Shown: piece by piece, positions 53,484-61,702 of the stretch
Position numbering within the stretch: the stretch's first letter is position 1
Layout of the letters: every line of letters starts with the position of its first letter
Assembly (NCBI GenBank): GCA_905215645.1
Contig: CAJMQS010000005.1
Location: 45,363 to 109,362 of the forward strand
Direction: 5' to 3'
Origin: an uncultured bacterium
Lineage (GTDB): Bacteria; Bacillota; Negativicutes; Acidaminococcales; Acidaminococcaceae
Length of the DNA: 64,000 nt
Position numbers and translations under genes: made by a program
The notes under the pieces: model-generated
Databases searched by the model: none
Seen by the model: the letters and a program-made list of their open reading frames with translations, nothing else
Told to the model about the DNA's origin: nothing

Positions 53484-54235
53484 GGGTGATCATTTCCCCG
53501 GCCAAGAAAATGCAGGTGGATCTGGAATCGGGGTGCAGCTGCACCCCGCCTTCTTTTCTTCCGGAAACCCGGAAACTGCTGACCTGGCTCCGGGGGCTTT
53601 CTTTTGAGCAGCTCCAGGCATTGTGGGACTGCAGTCCGGCTCTGGCAGAGGAAAATTATGCACGGCTCCGGAAAATGGATCTGGACCAAGGTGTTACGCC
53701 GGCTTTGCTGGCCTTTGAGGGAATCCAGTACCAGTACATGGCTCCTGCCGTGTTCGAAGATGGACAGATGGACTGGGTGGGAGAACGGGTCCGGATCCTT
53801 TCAGGTTTTTATGGAGTCCTGCGGCCTTTTGACGGTGTGGTTCCCTACCGGCTGGAAATGCAGGCCAAGGGGGCTCCGGAAGGGTTCCGGAACCTGTATG
53901 GATTCTGGGGGGACCGGCTGTACCGGGCCTGCCGGGATGAGGACGGGGTGATCATCGATCTGGCCTCCAAAGAATACAGCCGGGCGGTAGAACCTTATCT
54001 GCAGCCGGGGGAACGGATGATCCAGGTAGTTTTTGGAGAACGGGTCGGAGACCGGGTGGTCCAGAAAGGGGTCTATGTGAAAATGGCCCGGGGAGAAATG
54101 GTCCGGTACCTGGCTGGAAAAGGAGCCACAAAGCCGGAGGACATGAAAGAGTTCTGCTGGAGTGGCTATGCCTGGAGCTCGGAATTTTCCCGAGAAGACC
54201 GGTATGTCTTTATCCGGCAGCAAGAAGAGAATTGA
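53480..54235 (+). CDS. yaaA: Peroxide stress protein YaaA (DUF328/UPF0246)
   Basis: The 251-residue protein starts MRVIISPAKKMQ, the family signature, and has FEGIQYQYM, RILSGFYGVLRPFDGVVPYRLEMQ and NLYGFWGD. In E. coli the protein lowers free iron and protects DNA during H2O2 stress. It overlaps bcp by 4 bp. Repeat R6 begins 2 bp after its stop codon. Confidence 0.94.
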   Translation: MRVIISPAKKMQVDLESGCSCTPPSFLPETRKLLTWLRGLSFEQLQALWDCSPALAEENYARLRKMDLDQGVTPALLAFEGIQYQYMAPAVFEDGQMDWVGERVRILSGFYGVLRPFDGVVPYRLEMQAKGAPEGFRNLYGFWGDRLYRACRDEDGVIIDLASKEYSRAVEPYLQPGERMIQVVFGERVGDRVVQKGVYVKMARGEMVRYLAGKGATKPEDMKEFCWSGYAWSSEFSREDRYVFIRQQEEN

Positions 54236-54236
54236 A

Positions 54237-54375
54237 AAGAAGTCAGACACGGCCCAAGGGGCCTTGAGACGTCAGACGTCAGCTTTGTTCGGCTTAGATG
54301 CAGGTCCGACCTGCTTATCGCCAACAAGCTTATGTCTGACTTCTGAAAGGCCCGCAAGGGCCGGTCTGACTTCTT
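54237..54375 (+). repeat. Palindromic repeat, copy R6 (forward)
   Basis: This is the cleanest copy: AAGAAGTCAGACACGGCCC start, GGCCC/GGGCC hairpins at both ends, central GCAGGTCCGACCTGC (a perfect palindrome around one base) and a GGTCTGACTTCTT end. It lies immediately after yaaA. Confidence 0.93.
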
Positions 54376-54405
54376 ATTAAGGTCCGCTCTGAAGTCTTAT
54401 CCTAC

Positions 54406-54891
54406 TTACAGCAGTCCATGTAATTTCCCCAGCTTCTGGATCTGGTCCAGGGAGTAGTGGGTGATCCGGGAAATGCTTTCCATAGGGATCTTTTCCTTCA
54501 GCATGGCAACAATATTGGCTTCCCGTTCTTCTTGACGTCCTTCCTGTTTGCCTTCCAAGCGGCCTTTTTCCAGGCCTTTTGCAAGGCCTTGTTCAATCCC
54601 CTTTTCCAAGTTCTTTCTTGCAATGGCGTGTCCGATACCGCACATGGTTTCCGCCTCCCTTTTCATTTCAATGGTCATGGGAATATCATATTCCCGTTCC
54701 AGGATCTCTTTCTTCATATCAGGGTCCATTTCTGTGGACAGGAGGACACTGAGCAGGTGGATGATGTCCTCCTGCCGATGGTCCGGCTGTCCTAGGCAAA
54801 TCATCATCATGGACACCATATCATAATTCATTTTACCATATTTGGCATTTCCTACCAAAAGTGGAAGAAAATGTCGGGAAAGAGGTTGATA
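54406..54891 (-). pseudogene. Rpn-type gene, 5' part replaced by repeat R7
   Basis: The frame encodes KILEREYDIPMTIEM-like KEILEREYDIPMTIEMKREAETMCG, then GIEQGLAKGLEKGRLEGKQEG and an HTH-like tail. The KGxxxG helix and EREYDIPMT segment are characteristic of Rpn/PD-(D/E)XK transposase-like proteins. The open frame runs upstream past the listed start (54858) to the edge of R7, so the nuclease domain is missing. R6 (forward) and R7 (reverse) flank it. Confidence 0.72.
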
Positions 54892-55032
54892 AAGAAGTCA
54901 GATACGGCCCTTTCGGGCCTATCAGATGTCAGACGTCAGCTTGACCAGCGATAAGCAAATCGGCCCTGCTGCTAAGCCAAATAGAGATGACGACTGACCT
55001 CTCAAGGCCCGTTAGGGCCGGTCTGGCTTCTT
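54892..55032 (-). repeat. Palindromic repeat, copy R7 (reverse orientation)
   Basis: Read on the minus strand it matches the other copies: its central part AGCGATAAGCA...CTAAGCC is the reverse complement of the usual CTTAGATGCAGG...CTTATCG block. Its right end overlaps the last codons and stop of the LysR gene at 55012. Confidence 0.88.
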
Positions 55033-55977
55033 TTCTTCCCATGTCTCCAAGGCCAGTTTTCGGCATATTTTGCTTTCTCGATGTAGAATCTCATCTATCA
55101 AGGAAATACAGAATTTTTCTTGGGGGGAGAAAATCTTTCCGTGAGGGAAGAGAATACCGGCTCTGCTCTGGGCTTCGGTAAAATAGTAGCAGCGGAAGTC
55201 CTGCATCCCGGAAGCGAAGGGGAGAAAACCAGAAGGGATGATGGCGATGCCCTGTTGGTTTTCCACGGCTCGGATAGCCAGGACGGAACTGGTCACTTCC
55301 GTGAAGTTTTCTAGCTTGACTTGCTCTTGACGGCAGATTTTATCGATATTCCGGCGGACGTTAGTGTTCCTGTCCTGGAGTACGAAAGGAAAACCGGCTG
55401 CTTCTGCCAGACGGGTCCGGGGCAGATCTTCTTTTTTCTGTCTGATAGCGGGGAGCAGGGGAAAGGAGGTGGGAACCAGGAGTAGGTATTCATCTGCATA
55501 GATCATCCGGTAGTCATAGGTGTCTTGGCCCACTTCTTTCGGGCCGATGGCGAACTGATAATTCCCGGTGGCTAACAGCTGTGGGAAATCTTTAGTCAGC
55601 ACATTACTAATCCGCAACTGTCCCTTCGGATATTTTTCTTGATAGGTTTTCATAATTTCATGGGTCGTCAAGGTAACAGGGTTCAGACAGGTGCAGATAT
55701 TCAGTGTATTTGCCTGGACTCTCCGTTGTTCTTTCATCTTGTTTTTCAGAGCCGTATAGTTTTGTTGTATTGCTCTGGCATACTGTACATAAAGTTTCCC
55801 AGCCTCGGTCAGCTCCGTGCCTTCCACTGTGCGGGTAAAAAGATTCAGCCCCAGCTGTTTTTCCAGGGATGAAAGGTAGCGGCTCAGGGAGGGCTGGGAG
55901 ATGTAGAGGGACTTGGCAGCCTCAGTAATACTTTTTTTTTCTGCAATGGCCAATACATAGGCAACCGCTTTATCCAT
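55012..55977 (-). CDS. LysR family regulator, C-terminus formed by repeat R7
   Basis: The 321-residue protein has a winged helix (residues 1-60: VAYVLAIAEKKSITEAAKSLYISQPSLSRYLSSLEKQLGL) and an effector domain. The last ~8 residues (EKKPDRP) and the stop codon are encoded by the right end of repeat R7, so the original terminus was probably replaced. It is divergent from the SLC13 carrier gene at 56141, with a perfect dyad between, and likely controls it. Confidence 0.88.
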   Translation of the reverse strand: MDKAVAYVLAIAEKKSITEAAKSLYISQPSLSRYLSSLEKQLGLNLFTRTVEGTELTEAGKLYVQYARAIQQNYTALKNKMKEQRRVQANTLNICTCLNPVTLTTHEIMKTYQEKYPKGQLRISNVLTKDFPQLLATGNYQFAIGPKEVGQDTYDYRMIYADEYLLLVPTSFPLLPAIRQKKEDLPRTRLAEAAGFPFVLQDRNTNVRRNIDKICRQEQVKLENFTEVTSSVLAIRAVENQQGIAIIPSGFLPFASGMQDFRCYYFTEAQSRAGILFPHGKIFSPQEKFCISLIDEILHRESKICRKLALETWEEKKPDRP

Positions 55978-56006
55978 TTACATCACCTTTTTTCTGTGGA
56001 AATAGG

Positions 56007-56023
56007 TATAGCATAATGCTATA
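56007..56023. promoter_or_regulatory. LysR operator in the divergent region
   Basis: TATAGCAT-A-ATGCTATA is a perfect 8-bp dyad around one base, with T-N11-A geometry, 30 bp from the LysR start and 118 bp from the carrier gene. Confidence 0.65.
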
Positions 56024-56140
56024 GTACCATTTTAGATTGGTATTGTTAATTGTTTTTTAGAAAAGATATACTATTTTTAGAGTAATCAGATAAAATAAAA
56101 GCTTGGATCCGGCAACAATTGACAAAATGAGGTGATGTGC

Positions 56141-57427
56141 ATGACAATGACGTTATTTTGGGCACTGATCTGCCTGGCAGTGTTTATATTTATCTTAGCC
56201 AATGGAAAGTATCCCAACTGGATGACTTTTGTCTGCCTGGCGCCCATTGTCTATTTCTCCCGTATCATGGATGCCAAAGGCATCTACAATGCCCTGAACA
56301 GTCCCAGCCTGCACCTGATGATCATCATCTGCATCTTTTCCGGGATGATTGCTGCTACCGGATTGGATGTGGTTATTGGGAATTTTGTGGACAGAGCGAC
56401 CCGTTCCCAGACTGGAAAGAAAAAAGAAATGATGATATTTGGTATCGTCTATCTGGTTTCTGGCCTGATTTCTACCGTACTCCAGAACAGTTATGTGGCG
56501 CTGGCTTTCCTGCCCGTATTGGAAAGTATTGCCAAGAGGAACCGGATCAGTCTTTCCAAACTGGTCTTGTTCGTGATTTTCTCCACCACCTTGGGTGGGG
56601 CTGTTACCCTCATCGGGACGCCCACCAACGTGTACGCCAATTCAGCCCTGGAAGAAGCCGGTCTCCCTTTATTCGGAATGCTGGATTTTGCCTGGGTAGC
56701 CGTTCCAATCTTCATCCTGGGCGGTATTTATATGGTGATCCTGAACCGGTGGTGCGCTTCCTATGATGATTTTGGAGAAGGCGGGGACGCGGTACGGGAA
56801 GTGACCGGAAACCAGCGGAACAAGCAGAAGGTGGTGGGTGCGGCCTTCAGTGTGTTCTTGCTCGCCCTAGTGTTGAAATCCCTGAAAATCATTTCCGTGG
56901 ATCCCAATTTCATCGGGTACGGCATGATTGCCCTGGCCGTCCTTTCCACCATAGTTACGCCCAAGGAAGCTCTCAGTGCCTTGGATGTGAATATGATCCT
57001 ATTTTGCGCGGGGATCAACCTCATGATTGCTACAATGAACCATTCTGGGCTGGGAAATGTATTTGGAAATTTAATCATCAGCCTGATTGGAGAATCTAAG
57101 AATCTGTACCTGATTACTGCCGTCCTGTGCATTGGTGCTTCTATCGCCACCCAGTTCATGAATAACATGGCCTGTGCAGGGATGCTGGCTCCTGTAGGAA
57201 TTTCCATCACCCATTCCTTGGGGGCCAATCCCCAGGCTATTGTATTGGCCATTGCCATTGGTTCTGGCTGCTCTTATCTGACGCCTATCGCCTCCGGGAC
57301 CAACCAGACTATGTTGATTTTCACCAAGTTGAAATTTCAGGACTTTACCCGGTTCGGCTGGCCGCTCCTGATTATCTCCTGGATCTGCTGTGTACTAATC
57401 CTGCCCCAGGTATTCCCTTTCTTTTGA
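56141..57427 (+). CDS. SLC13/DASS-type permease
   Basis: The 428-residue protein has about 11 helices. TTLGGAVTLIGTPTNVYANSALEEAG and FMNNMACAGMLAPVGISI ... SGCSYLTPIASGTNQTMLI are the paired loops of DASS/ArsB-like carriers, which move dicarboxylates or similar anions with Na+. The frame opens at 56132, but the ATG at 56141 has GAGGTG 6 bp upstream. Controlled by the divergent LysR. A second SLC13-like carrier is at 46497. Confidence 0.88.
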   Translation: MTMTLFWALICLAVFIFILANGKYPNWMTFVCLAPIVYFSRIMDAKGIYNALNSPSLHLMIIICIFSGMIAATGLDVVIGNFVDRATRSQTGKKKEMMIFGIVYLVSGLISTVLQNSYVALAFLPVLESIAKRNRISLSKLVLFVIFSTTLGGAVTLIGTPTNVYANSALEEAGLPLFGMLDFAWVAVPIFILGGIYMVILNRWCASYDDFGEGGDAVREVTGNQRNKQKVVGAAFSVFLLALVLKSLKIISVDPNFIGYGMIALAVLSTIVTPKEALSALDVNMILFCAGINLMIATMNHSGLGNVFGNLIISLIGESKNLYLITAVLCIGASIATQFMNNMACAGMLAPVGISITHSLGANPQAIVLAIAIGSGCSYLTPIASGTNQTMLIFTKLKFQDFTRFGWPLLIISWICCVLILPQVFPFF

Positions 57428-57473
57428 TATAATTATAATATAGCAGAAAATCATTTTGAAACGAGGTGTTTCC

Positions 57474-58919
57474 ATGAAAGAACCTTTGGAACGGGTCCTG
57501 CCCTGGCAGGAGAAGGTGGATCCGGAGCATATCATCGACTTTTTGAATGCCTGTGAAAAAACGGGATTGGAGATCCATGGCATCATGATTGCCGTCCATG
57601 ACCGGGTGATCTTTGAAGCGTATAGTGCACCGTACAATGGCCAAACACCCCACATCATGCATTCTTTTACCAAGACATTGACCAATACAGCGGTGGGGCT
57701 GGCTTCTGCAGATGGACTGCTGCAGCTGGGTGATCCGCTGCTGAAATACTTTCCGGAACAGGCCCAAGGTGCCAATGGATACCTTCAAAAATGCACCCTC
57801 CGGGACCTTCTGACCATGCGGAACGGCCAGGAACGGTCCATCGGGGGCAATGAATGGCGGCCCCTGAAGACAAGCTGGAAAGAGGCATATTTCCAAGTGC
57901 CTTTCGACAAGGAGCCGGGGAAGACCTTTATGTATTCCAGCGGGAATTCCTATATCCTTTCTTATATCGTCCAGCAGGTGGAGGGCAAGCCGGCCCAGGA
58001 ACTGTTCCAGGAACGGGTAGGAAGGAAAATCGGCATCGGGGACTTCCCTTGGATGAAGAGCCCGGAAGGAGTCTGCTCCGGAGGGAACGGAGCGGAACTG
58101 ACGGTGGAAGATATGCTGCGGATCGGGCTGCTGTACCTCCACAAGGGCAATTGGAGGGGAGAGCAGCTGCTGCCTGCTGAATGGGTGGACTATGCTTTCG
58201 GGTTCCGGGATCCTCTGCCTTCTTTTGAGGGAAAACAGTACAATTTCCACTGGGAACGGAAGGATGGGCTGGATATCTGGGCGGCCAAAGGGATGTTCGA
58301 CCAGATCTGCGGCGTCATCCCCAAGTATGATATGGTCTTTGCCATGACGGCAGCGGATGAATCCTACCAGGCAGAAGAACTGTTCCAGCGGGAAATCCTG
58401 GACCGGATGGGATCCTCTCGGAAAGAACCGGTTTCCCAGGGAGAAACGGCCATGGAAACGATCCTGCGGGAAAAGGGACTGCGGCTTTCCCTGCTGGACC
58501 AGGACCATTCAGTGAAGGACCATGTGGAACTGCCGGATACCTTGGTCTTCGAGCCGGAAGAGAACCCGGACGGGATCCGGCGCATCCGGCTGGAGTTCGG
58601 GGAAAAGACTTTCCGTTTCGGCATGGAGGACGGCCGGGGAACCCATGAGATCCTCCATGGGATGGATCATTGGATCCAGGGGACCACGTCCATGACCGGT
58701 GCCTATCTCCATCATCAATATGAAAAAGAGGACATCCAGGTCTGGGCAGAGGCTCACTGGCAGGATGCCAGGACCCTGCTGCTGAAATGGCGGTATCTGG
58801 GGATGCCGTTCTTCGACCAGGTGAAGATCTCCTTCCAGGAAAGACAGGTGCTCATCGACCGCTGGGTGAATATGAATTCTCAGGATACCTGCCGGCCTAC
58901 GTTGGTGTTGAAAAAATGA
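57474..58919 (+). CDS. Serine hydrolase, beta-lactamase/class C-like family
   Basis: The 481-residue protein has the penicillin-binding-like SxxK motif (Ser64-Phe-Thr-Lys67, HSFTKTLT) and a YSSGN motif at 154-158 for the second catalytic element. After the ~330-residue catalytic domain comes an extra C-terminal region of ~150 residues (about residue 331 on). No signal peptide is seen, so it is probably cytoplasmic, like esterase-type EstB relatives. Start at 57474 has GAGGTG ahead. Follows the permease by 46 bp and may share its transcript. Confidence 0.87.
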   Translation: MKEPLERVLPWQEKVDPEHIIDFLNACEKTGLEIHGIMIAVHDRVIFEAYSAPYNGQTPHIMHSFTKTLTNTAVGLASADGLLQLGDPLLKYFPEQAQGANGYLQKCTLRDLLTMRNGQERSIGGNEWRPLKTSWKEAYFQVPFDKEPGKTFMYSSGNSYILSYIVQQVEGKPAQELFQERVGRKIGIGDFPWMKSPEGVCSGGNGAELTVEDMLRIGLLYLHKGNWRGEQLLPAEWVDYAFGFRDPLPSFEGKQYNFHWERKDGLDIWAAKGMFDQICGVIPKYDMVFAMTAADESYQAEELFQREILDRMGSSRKEPVSQGETAMETILREKGLRLSLLDQDHSVKDHVELPDTLVFEPEENPDGIRRIRLEFGEKTFRFGMEDGRGTHEILHGMDHWIQGTTSMTGAYLHHQYEKEDIQVWAEAHWQDARTLLLKWRYLGMPFFDQVKISFQERQVLIDRWVNMNSQDTCRPTLVLKK

Positions 58920-58923
58920 AATA

Positions 58924-58966
58924 GGGGCTGTTGCACGTGTGAAAACCACACACGTGCAACAACCCC
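58924..58966 (+). terminator. Hairpin repeat, copy 2 (after the serine hydrolase)
   Basis: An 18-bp stem (58924-58941 with 58949-58966, one mismatch) carries the same GTTGCACGTGTG/AAAACCA sequence as 4889-4929. It has no clear T-run, but is followed by TTCGTCAT as at 63992. Confidence 0.85.
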
Positions 58967-58968
58967 TT

Positions 58969-59156
58969 CGTCATACGTCAGTCGTCATACGTCATACGCT
59001 TTTGGAAATCAATTTTTCCAAATTGATTTTGAAATTTTAAAACCCGCTATACCATTCAACTGATTTTCTTAAATTCGAAGCCAGTAGAACTGGCTTTCAT
59101 CGGCGTATGACGTATGACCTATGACGTATGACGGGCTGTTGCTCATGCAACAGCCC
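58969..59156. repeat. Inverted heptanucleotide arrays with nested hairpins
   Basis: Four CGTCATA-type heptads (58969-58996, one variant CGTCAGT) face four TATGACG-type heptads (59106-59133, one variant TATGACC), giving a long inverted repeat. Between them are the AAATCAATTT/AAATTGATTT and GAAGCCAGT/ACTGGCTTTC dyads. A GGGCTGTTGC/GCAACAGCCC hairpin (59133-59156) closes the region and probably terminates the minus-strand TRAP operon. No gene is present. Confidence 0.85.
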
Positions 59157-59169
59157 TCTGTTTCTTTTC

Positions 59170-61122
59170 TCATTCTCCCACATTGGGCAGCGGTCCGCCG
59201 CTGTTCCGTCTCTGCCATTGGTAGCCCAGGAACAGGATGACGATACCGAACAGGTCCGTCATGCTGCCGGGGATGATCAGGCAGAGCCCGCCGATGAAGA
59301 AGGCTATCCGCTGGAGGATGTTCAGGGGATGCTGGCAGAAGCCGATCATGGCCAGGGACAGGCCCCACATGCCGATGATGGCGGTGACCATGGCCATCAG
59401 GATGGTAGGGGCGGTGGCGTTGATCATCAGCAGCTGGGGTGCCAATACGAAGATATAGGGCACCACGAAGGCGGCAATGGCCAATTTGGCGGCGGTGACC
59501 CCGGTCTTCATGGGGTTGGCACCGGCAATCCCGGCCCCTGCATAGGCTGCCAGGGCCACGGGGGGCGTCACGTCAGCCACGATCCCGAAGTAGAAGGCGA
59601 ACATATGGGCGGCCAGTACGGGCACATGCATCTGGACCAGGGCCGGAGCGGCGATGGTGGAGGTGATGACGTAGTTGGCGGTGGTAGGTACGCCCATACC
59701 CAGGATCAGGGAGGTGATCATGGTGAAGAACATGGCCGGGAGCATCTTCCCCCCTGCCAGATCCAGCAGAGCGGTGGCCAGCTTCAGGCCCACACCAGTC
59801 TTGGTGACCACGCCGATGATGATACCGGCAGAGGCGCAGGCAATCAATACGCCCAGGACGGACTGGGCACCCACGATCAGGCCTTCTACAAACTGTTTGA
59901 AGGTGATGCGGGTGTTCTTCCGCAGGCAGGCGCAGACGATGGTCAGGCCGATGGCGTACAGGGCGGCCCGCATGGGGGTGTACCCGGTGACCAGCAGATA
60001 GACGATGACAATCAGCGGAAGGGCCAGGTGTCCTTTTTCTCTCAGCAGAGGGCCGAACTTGGGCAATTCTTCCCGGGGAGTCCCTTTCAATCCGTATTTC
60101 TTGGCTTCATAATGGACGCTGAGCCAGATGCCGGTGTAGTACAGCAGGGCCGGGATCACCGCAGCCTTGACCACTTCGATGTAGGGGACGCCTACGAATT
60201 CCGCCATCAGGAAGGCGGCGGCGCCCATGACCGGCGGCATCAGCTGACCGCCTGTGGAAGCGGCGGCTTCTACGGCACCGGCAAAGGAAGGACGGTAGCC
60301 CAGCTTCTTCATCATGGGGATGGTGAAGGATCCAGTGCCGGCTACGTTGGCCACGGAGGAACCGGAGACGGTGCCCATGAGGCCGGAGGAGAGCACGGCT
60401 ACTTTGGCAGGACCGCCTACGGCCCAGCCGGCCAACGCGTTGGCAAAGTCGATGAAGAACTTGCCCAGTCCGGTGGCATCCAGATAAGCCCCGAACAGGA
60501 TGAACAGGAAGATGAAGGTGGAGGAGACCCCCATGGGGACCCCGAAGATTCCTTCGGTGGTGAAATACAGATGGCTCACCAGTTCGTCAAAGGAGACTCC
60601 TCTGTGGGCCAGGATCCCAGGCATATAGGGACCTAGGAAGGCATAGGCCAGGAAGACCAGGGCCACGGTGAGCATGGGCCAGCCCACGGTCCGCCGGGTG
60701 GCTTCGAAGACCAAGAGGACCCCGATGACGCCGATGGCGATATCCGTGGGGGTGTTCATCCCGGCCCGGGTGACCAGTTCTTTGTAATTGACCACCAGAT
60801 ACATGGTGGCTACGACGGAAAGGACGGCAAAGATCGCATCCAGAGGATTCATCTTTTCCCGAGACCAGGATTTCCGGGCCGGATAGAGCAGGAAGATCAG
60901 CACCAGGCCGAAGCACAGGTGGATGGTCCGCTGGAGATGGGCATCCAGCACGCCGAAGATGGCGGTGTACAGCTGGAAGCAGGAAAATAGGATACAGACG
61001 GCGCAGATGATGTAATGCCAGATGCCCACAGGATCCCGTTTATCCGATTCTTTGTCGAATTTCTGCATGACTTCTTCTGCAGACATACCGGTATCCGGGG
61101 CTTTTTTCTTTTCTTCAGTCAT
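59170..61122 (-). CDS. TRAP transporter fused permease (TAXI type)
   Basis: The 650-residue protein joins the small (DctQ-like) and large (DctM-like) membrane subunits, the TAXI-TRAP arrangement, with about 17-18 helices. GLMGTVSGSSVANVAGTGSFTIPMMKKLGY and ASTGGQLMPPVMGAAAFLMAEFVG in the first half, and GMGVPTTANYVITSTIAAPALVQ in the second, are the DctM motifs. It takes up carboxylates with Na+, using the binding protein encoded by the same operon. Start at 61122 follows AAGGATG; the longer frame overlaps DUF1850. Confidence 0.95.
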   Translation of the reverse strand: MTEEKKKAPDTGMSAEEVMQKFDKESDKRDPVGIWHYIICAVCILFSCFQLYTAIFGVLDAHLQRTIHLCFGLVLIFLLYPARKSWSREKMNPLDAIFAVLSVVATMYLVVNYKELVTRAGMNTPTDIAIGVIGVLLVFEATRRTVGWPMLTVALVFLAYAFLGPYMPGILAHRGVSFDELVSHLYFTTEGIFGVPMGVSSTFIFLFILFGAYLDATGLGKFFIDFANALAGWAVGGPAKVAVLSSGLMGTVSGSSVANVAGTGSFTIPMMKKLGYRPSFAGAVEAAASTGGQLMPPVMGAAAFLMAEFVGVPYIEVVKAAVIPALLYYTGIWLSVHYEAKKYGLKGTPREELPKFGPLLREKGHLALPLIVIVYLLVTGYTPMRAALYAIGLTIVCACLRKNTRITFKQFVEGLIVGAQSVLGVLIACASAGIIIGVVTKTGVGLKLATALLDLAGGKMLPAMFFTMITSLILGMGVPTTANYVITSTIAAPALVQMHVPVLAAHMFAFYFGIVADVTPPVALAAYAGAGIAGANPMKTGVTAAKLAIAAFVVPYIFVLAPQLLMINATAPTILMAMVTAIIGMWGLSLAMIGFCQHPLNILQRIAFFIGGLCLIIPGSMTDLFGIVILFLGYQWQRRNSGGPLPNVGE

Positions 61123-61126
61123 ACAA

Positions 61127-61684
61127 TCACATCCTTCCATGGGCAGAAATCTGTGACAGCCAGAATTCATAGCGTTTCATGGCTGTTACGGTGACTTTGG
61201 TTCCTTGTCCGTAAAGGGTACAGAGATCATAGGCCCTGTCTTTGCAGTACAGGACGGGCATGGCCTGGATGGCAGTCCGGAAAGTGACCGAAGGATAAGG
61301 GCGGTCGAGGATCATTTCGAACTTGCCTTTTTCCTTCAAGGGAAGGAACTGGCCTTCCGACGCATCGTAGGGGAGGCCCACACCGAAGGATTCATAGATG
61401 GTGTGGGTCATGATCATGGCGTGGGGTCCCTCCACCCGGAAATATTCGTCGCAGGGTGTCTGCTGGACGGAATGTTTATAATGATAGCGCCACACGTCTC
61501 CGGGGCGTACCGGGACCGCCAGGGCCTGACCCGTTTCCGGCAGGATGGCCAGCATCAGCTGGCTGGCATACCCAAAAAATCCGGCAAAGAGCAGGAACAG
61601 CAGCAGGAGCAGGGATTTCAGCCGATTCTTAAAAAAAGACCGAACCCCACGGGAGGGTGGCGTTCGGTCTATCCGATTGTTCAT
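61127..61684 (-). CDS. DUF1850 membrane protein of the TAXI-TRAP operon
   Basis: The 185-residue protein has one N-terminal helix (about residues 20-45, LLLLLFLLFAGFFGYASQLML) and an outside domain with YHYKHSVQQTPCDEYFRVEGP and YESFGVGLPYDASEG, matching DUF1850, often found in TAXI operons. Its role is unknown; it may be an accessory periplasmic subunit. The frame could start at 61693 (GTG) or 61684 (ATG); neither has a good ribosome site, so I use the ATG. It lies 18 bp after the binding protein and 4 bp before the permease. Confidence 0.82.
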   Translation of the reverse strand: MNNRIDRTPPSRGVRSFFKNRLKSLLLLLFLLFAGFFGYASQLMLAILPETGQALAVPVRPGDVWRYHYKHSVQQTPCDEYFRVEGPHAMIMTHTIYESFGVGLPYDASEGQFLPLKEKGKFEMILDRPYPSVTFRTAIQAMPVLYCKDRAYDLCTLYGQGTKVTVTAMKRYEFWLSQISAHGRM

Positions 61685-61702
61685 GGCAATCACGCAGGCT
61701 TT

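Noticed and set aside
43911..55032. Repeats as a possible CRISPR array
   Set aside because: Copies are long, palindromic, irregularly spaced by genes and have no short regular spacers or cas genes.
59128..60636. 502-codon open frame on the plus strand
   Set aside because: It is antisense to the TRAP permease, His/Gly/Gln-rich, without ribosome site or family features; it is a shadow of GC-rich codon use.
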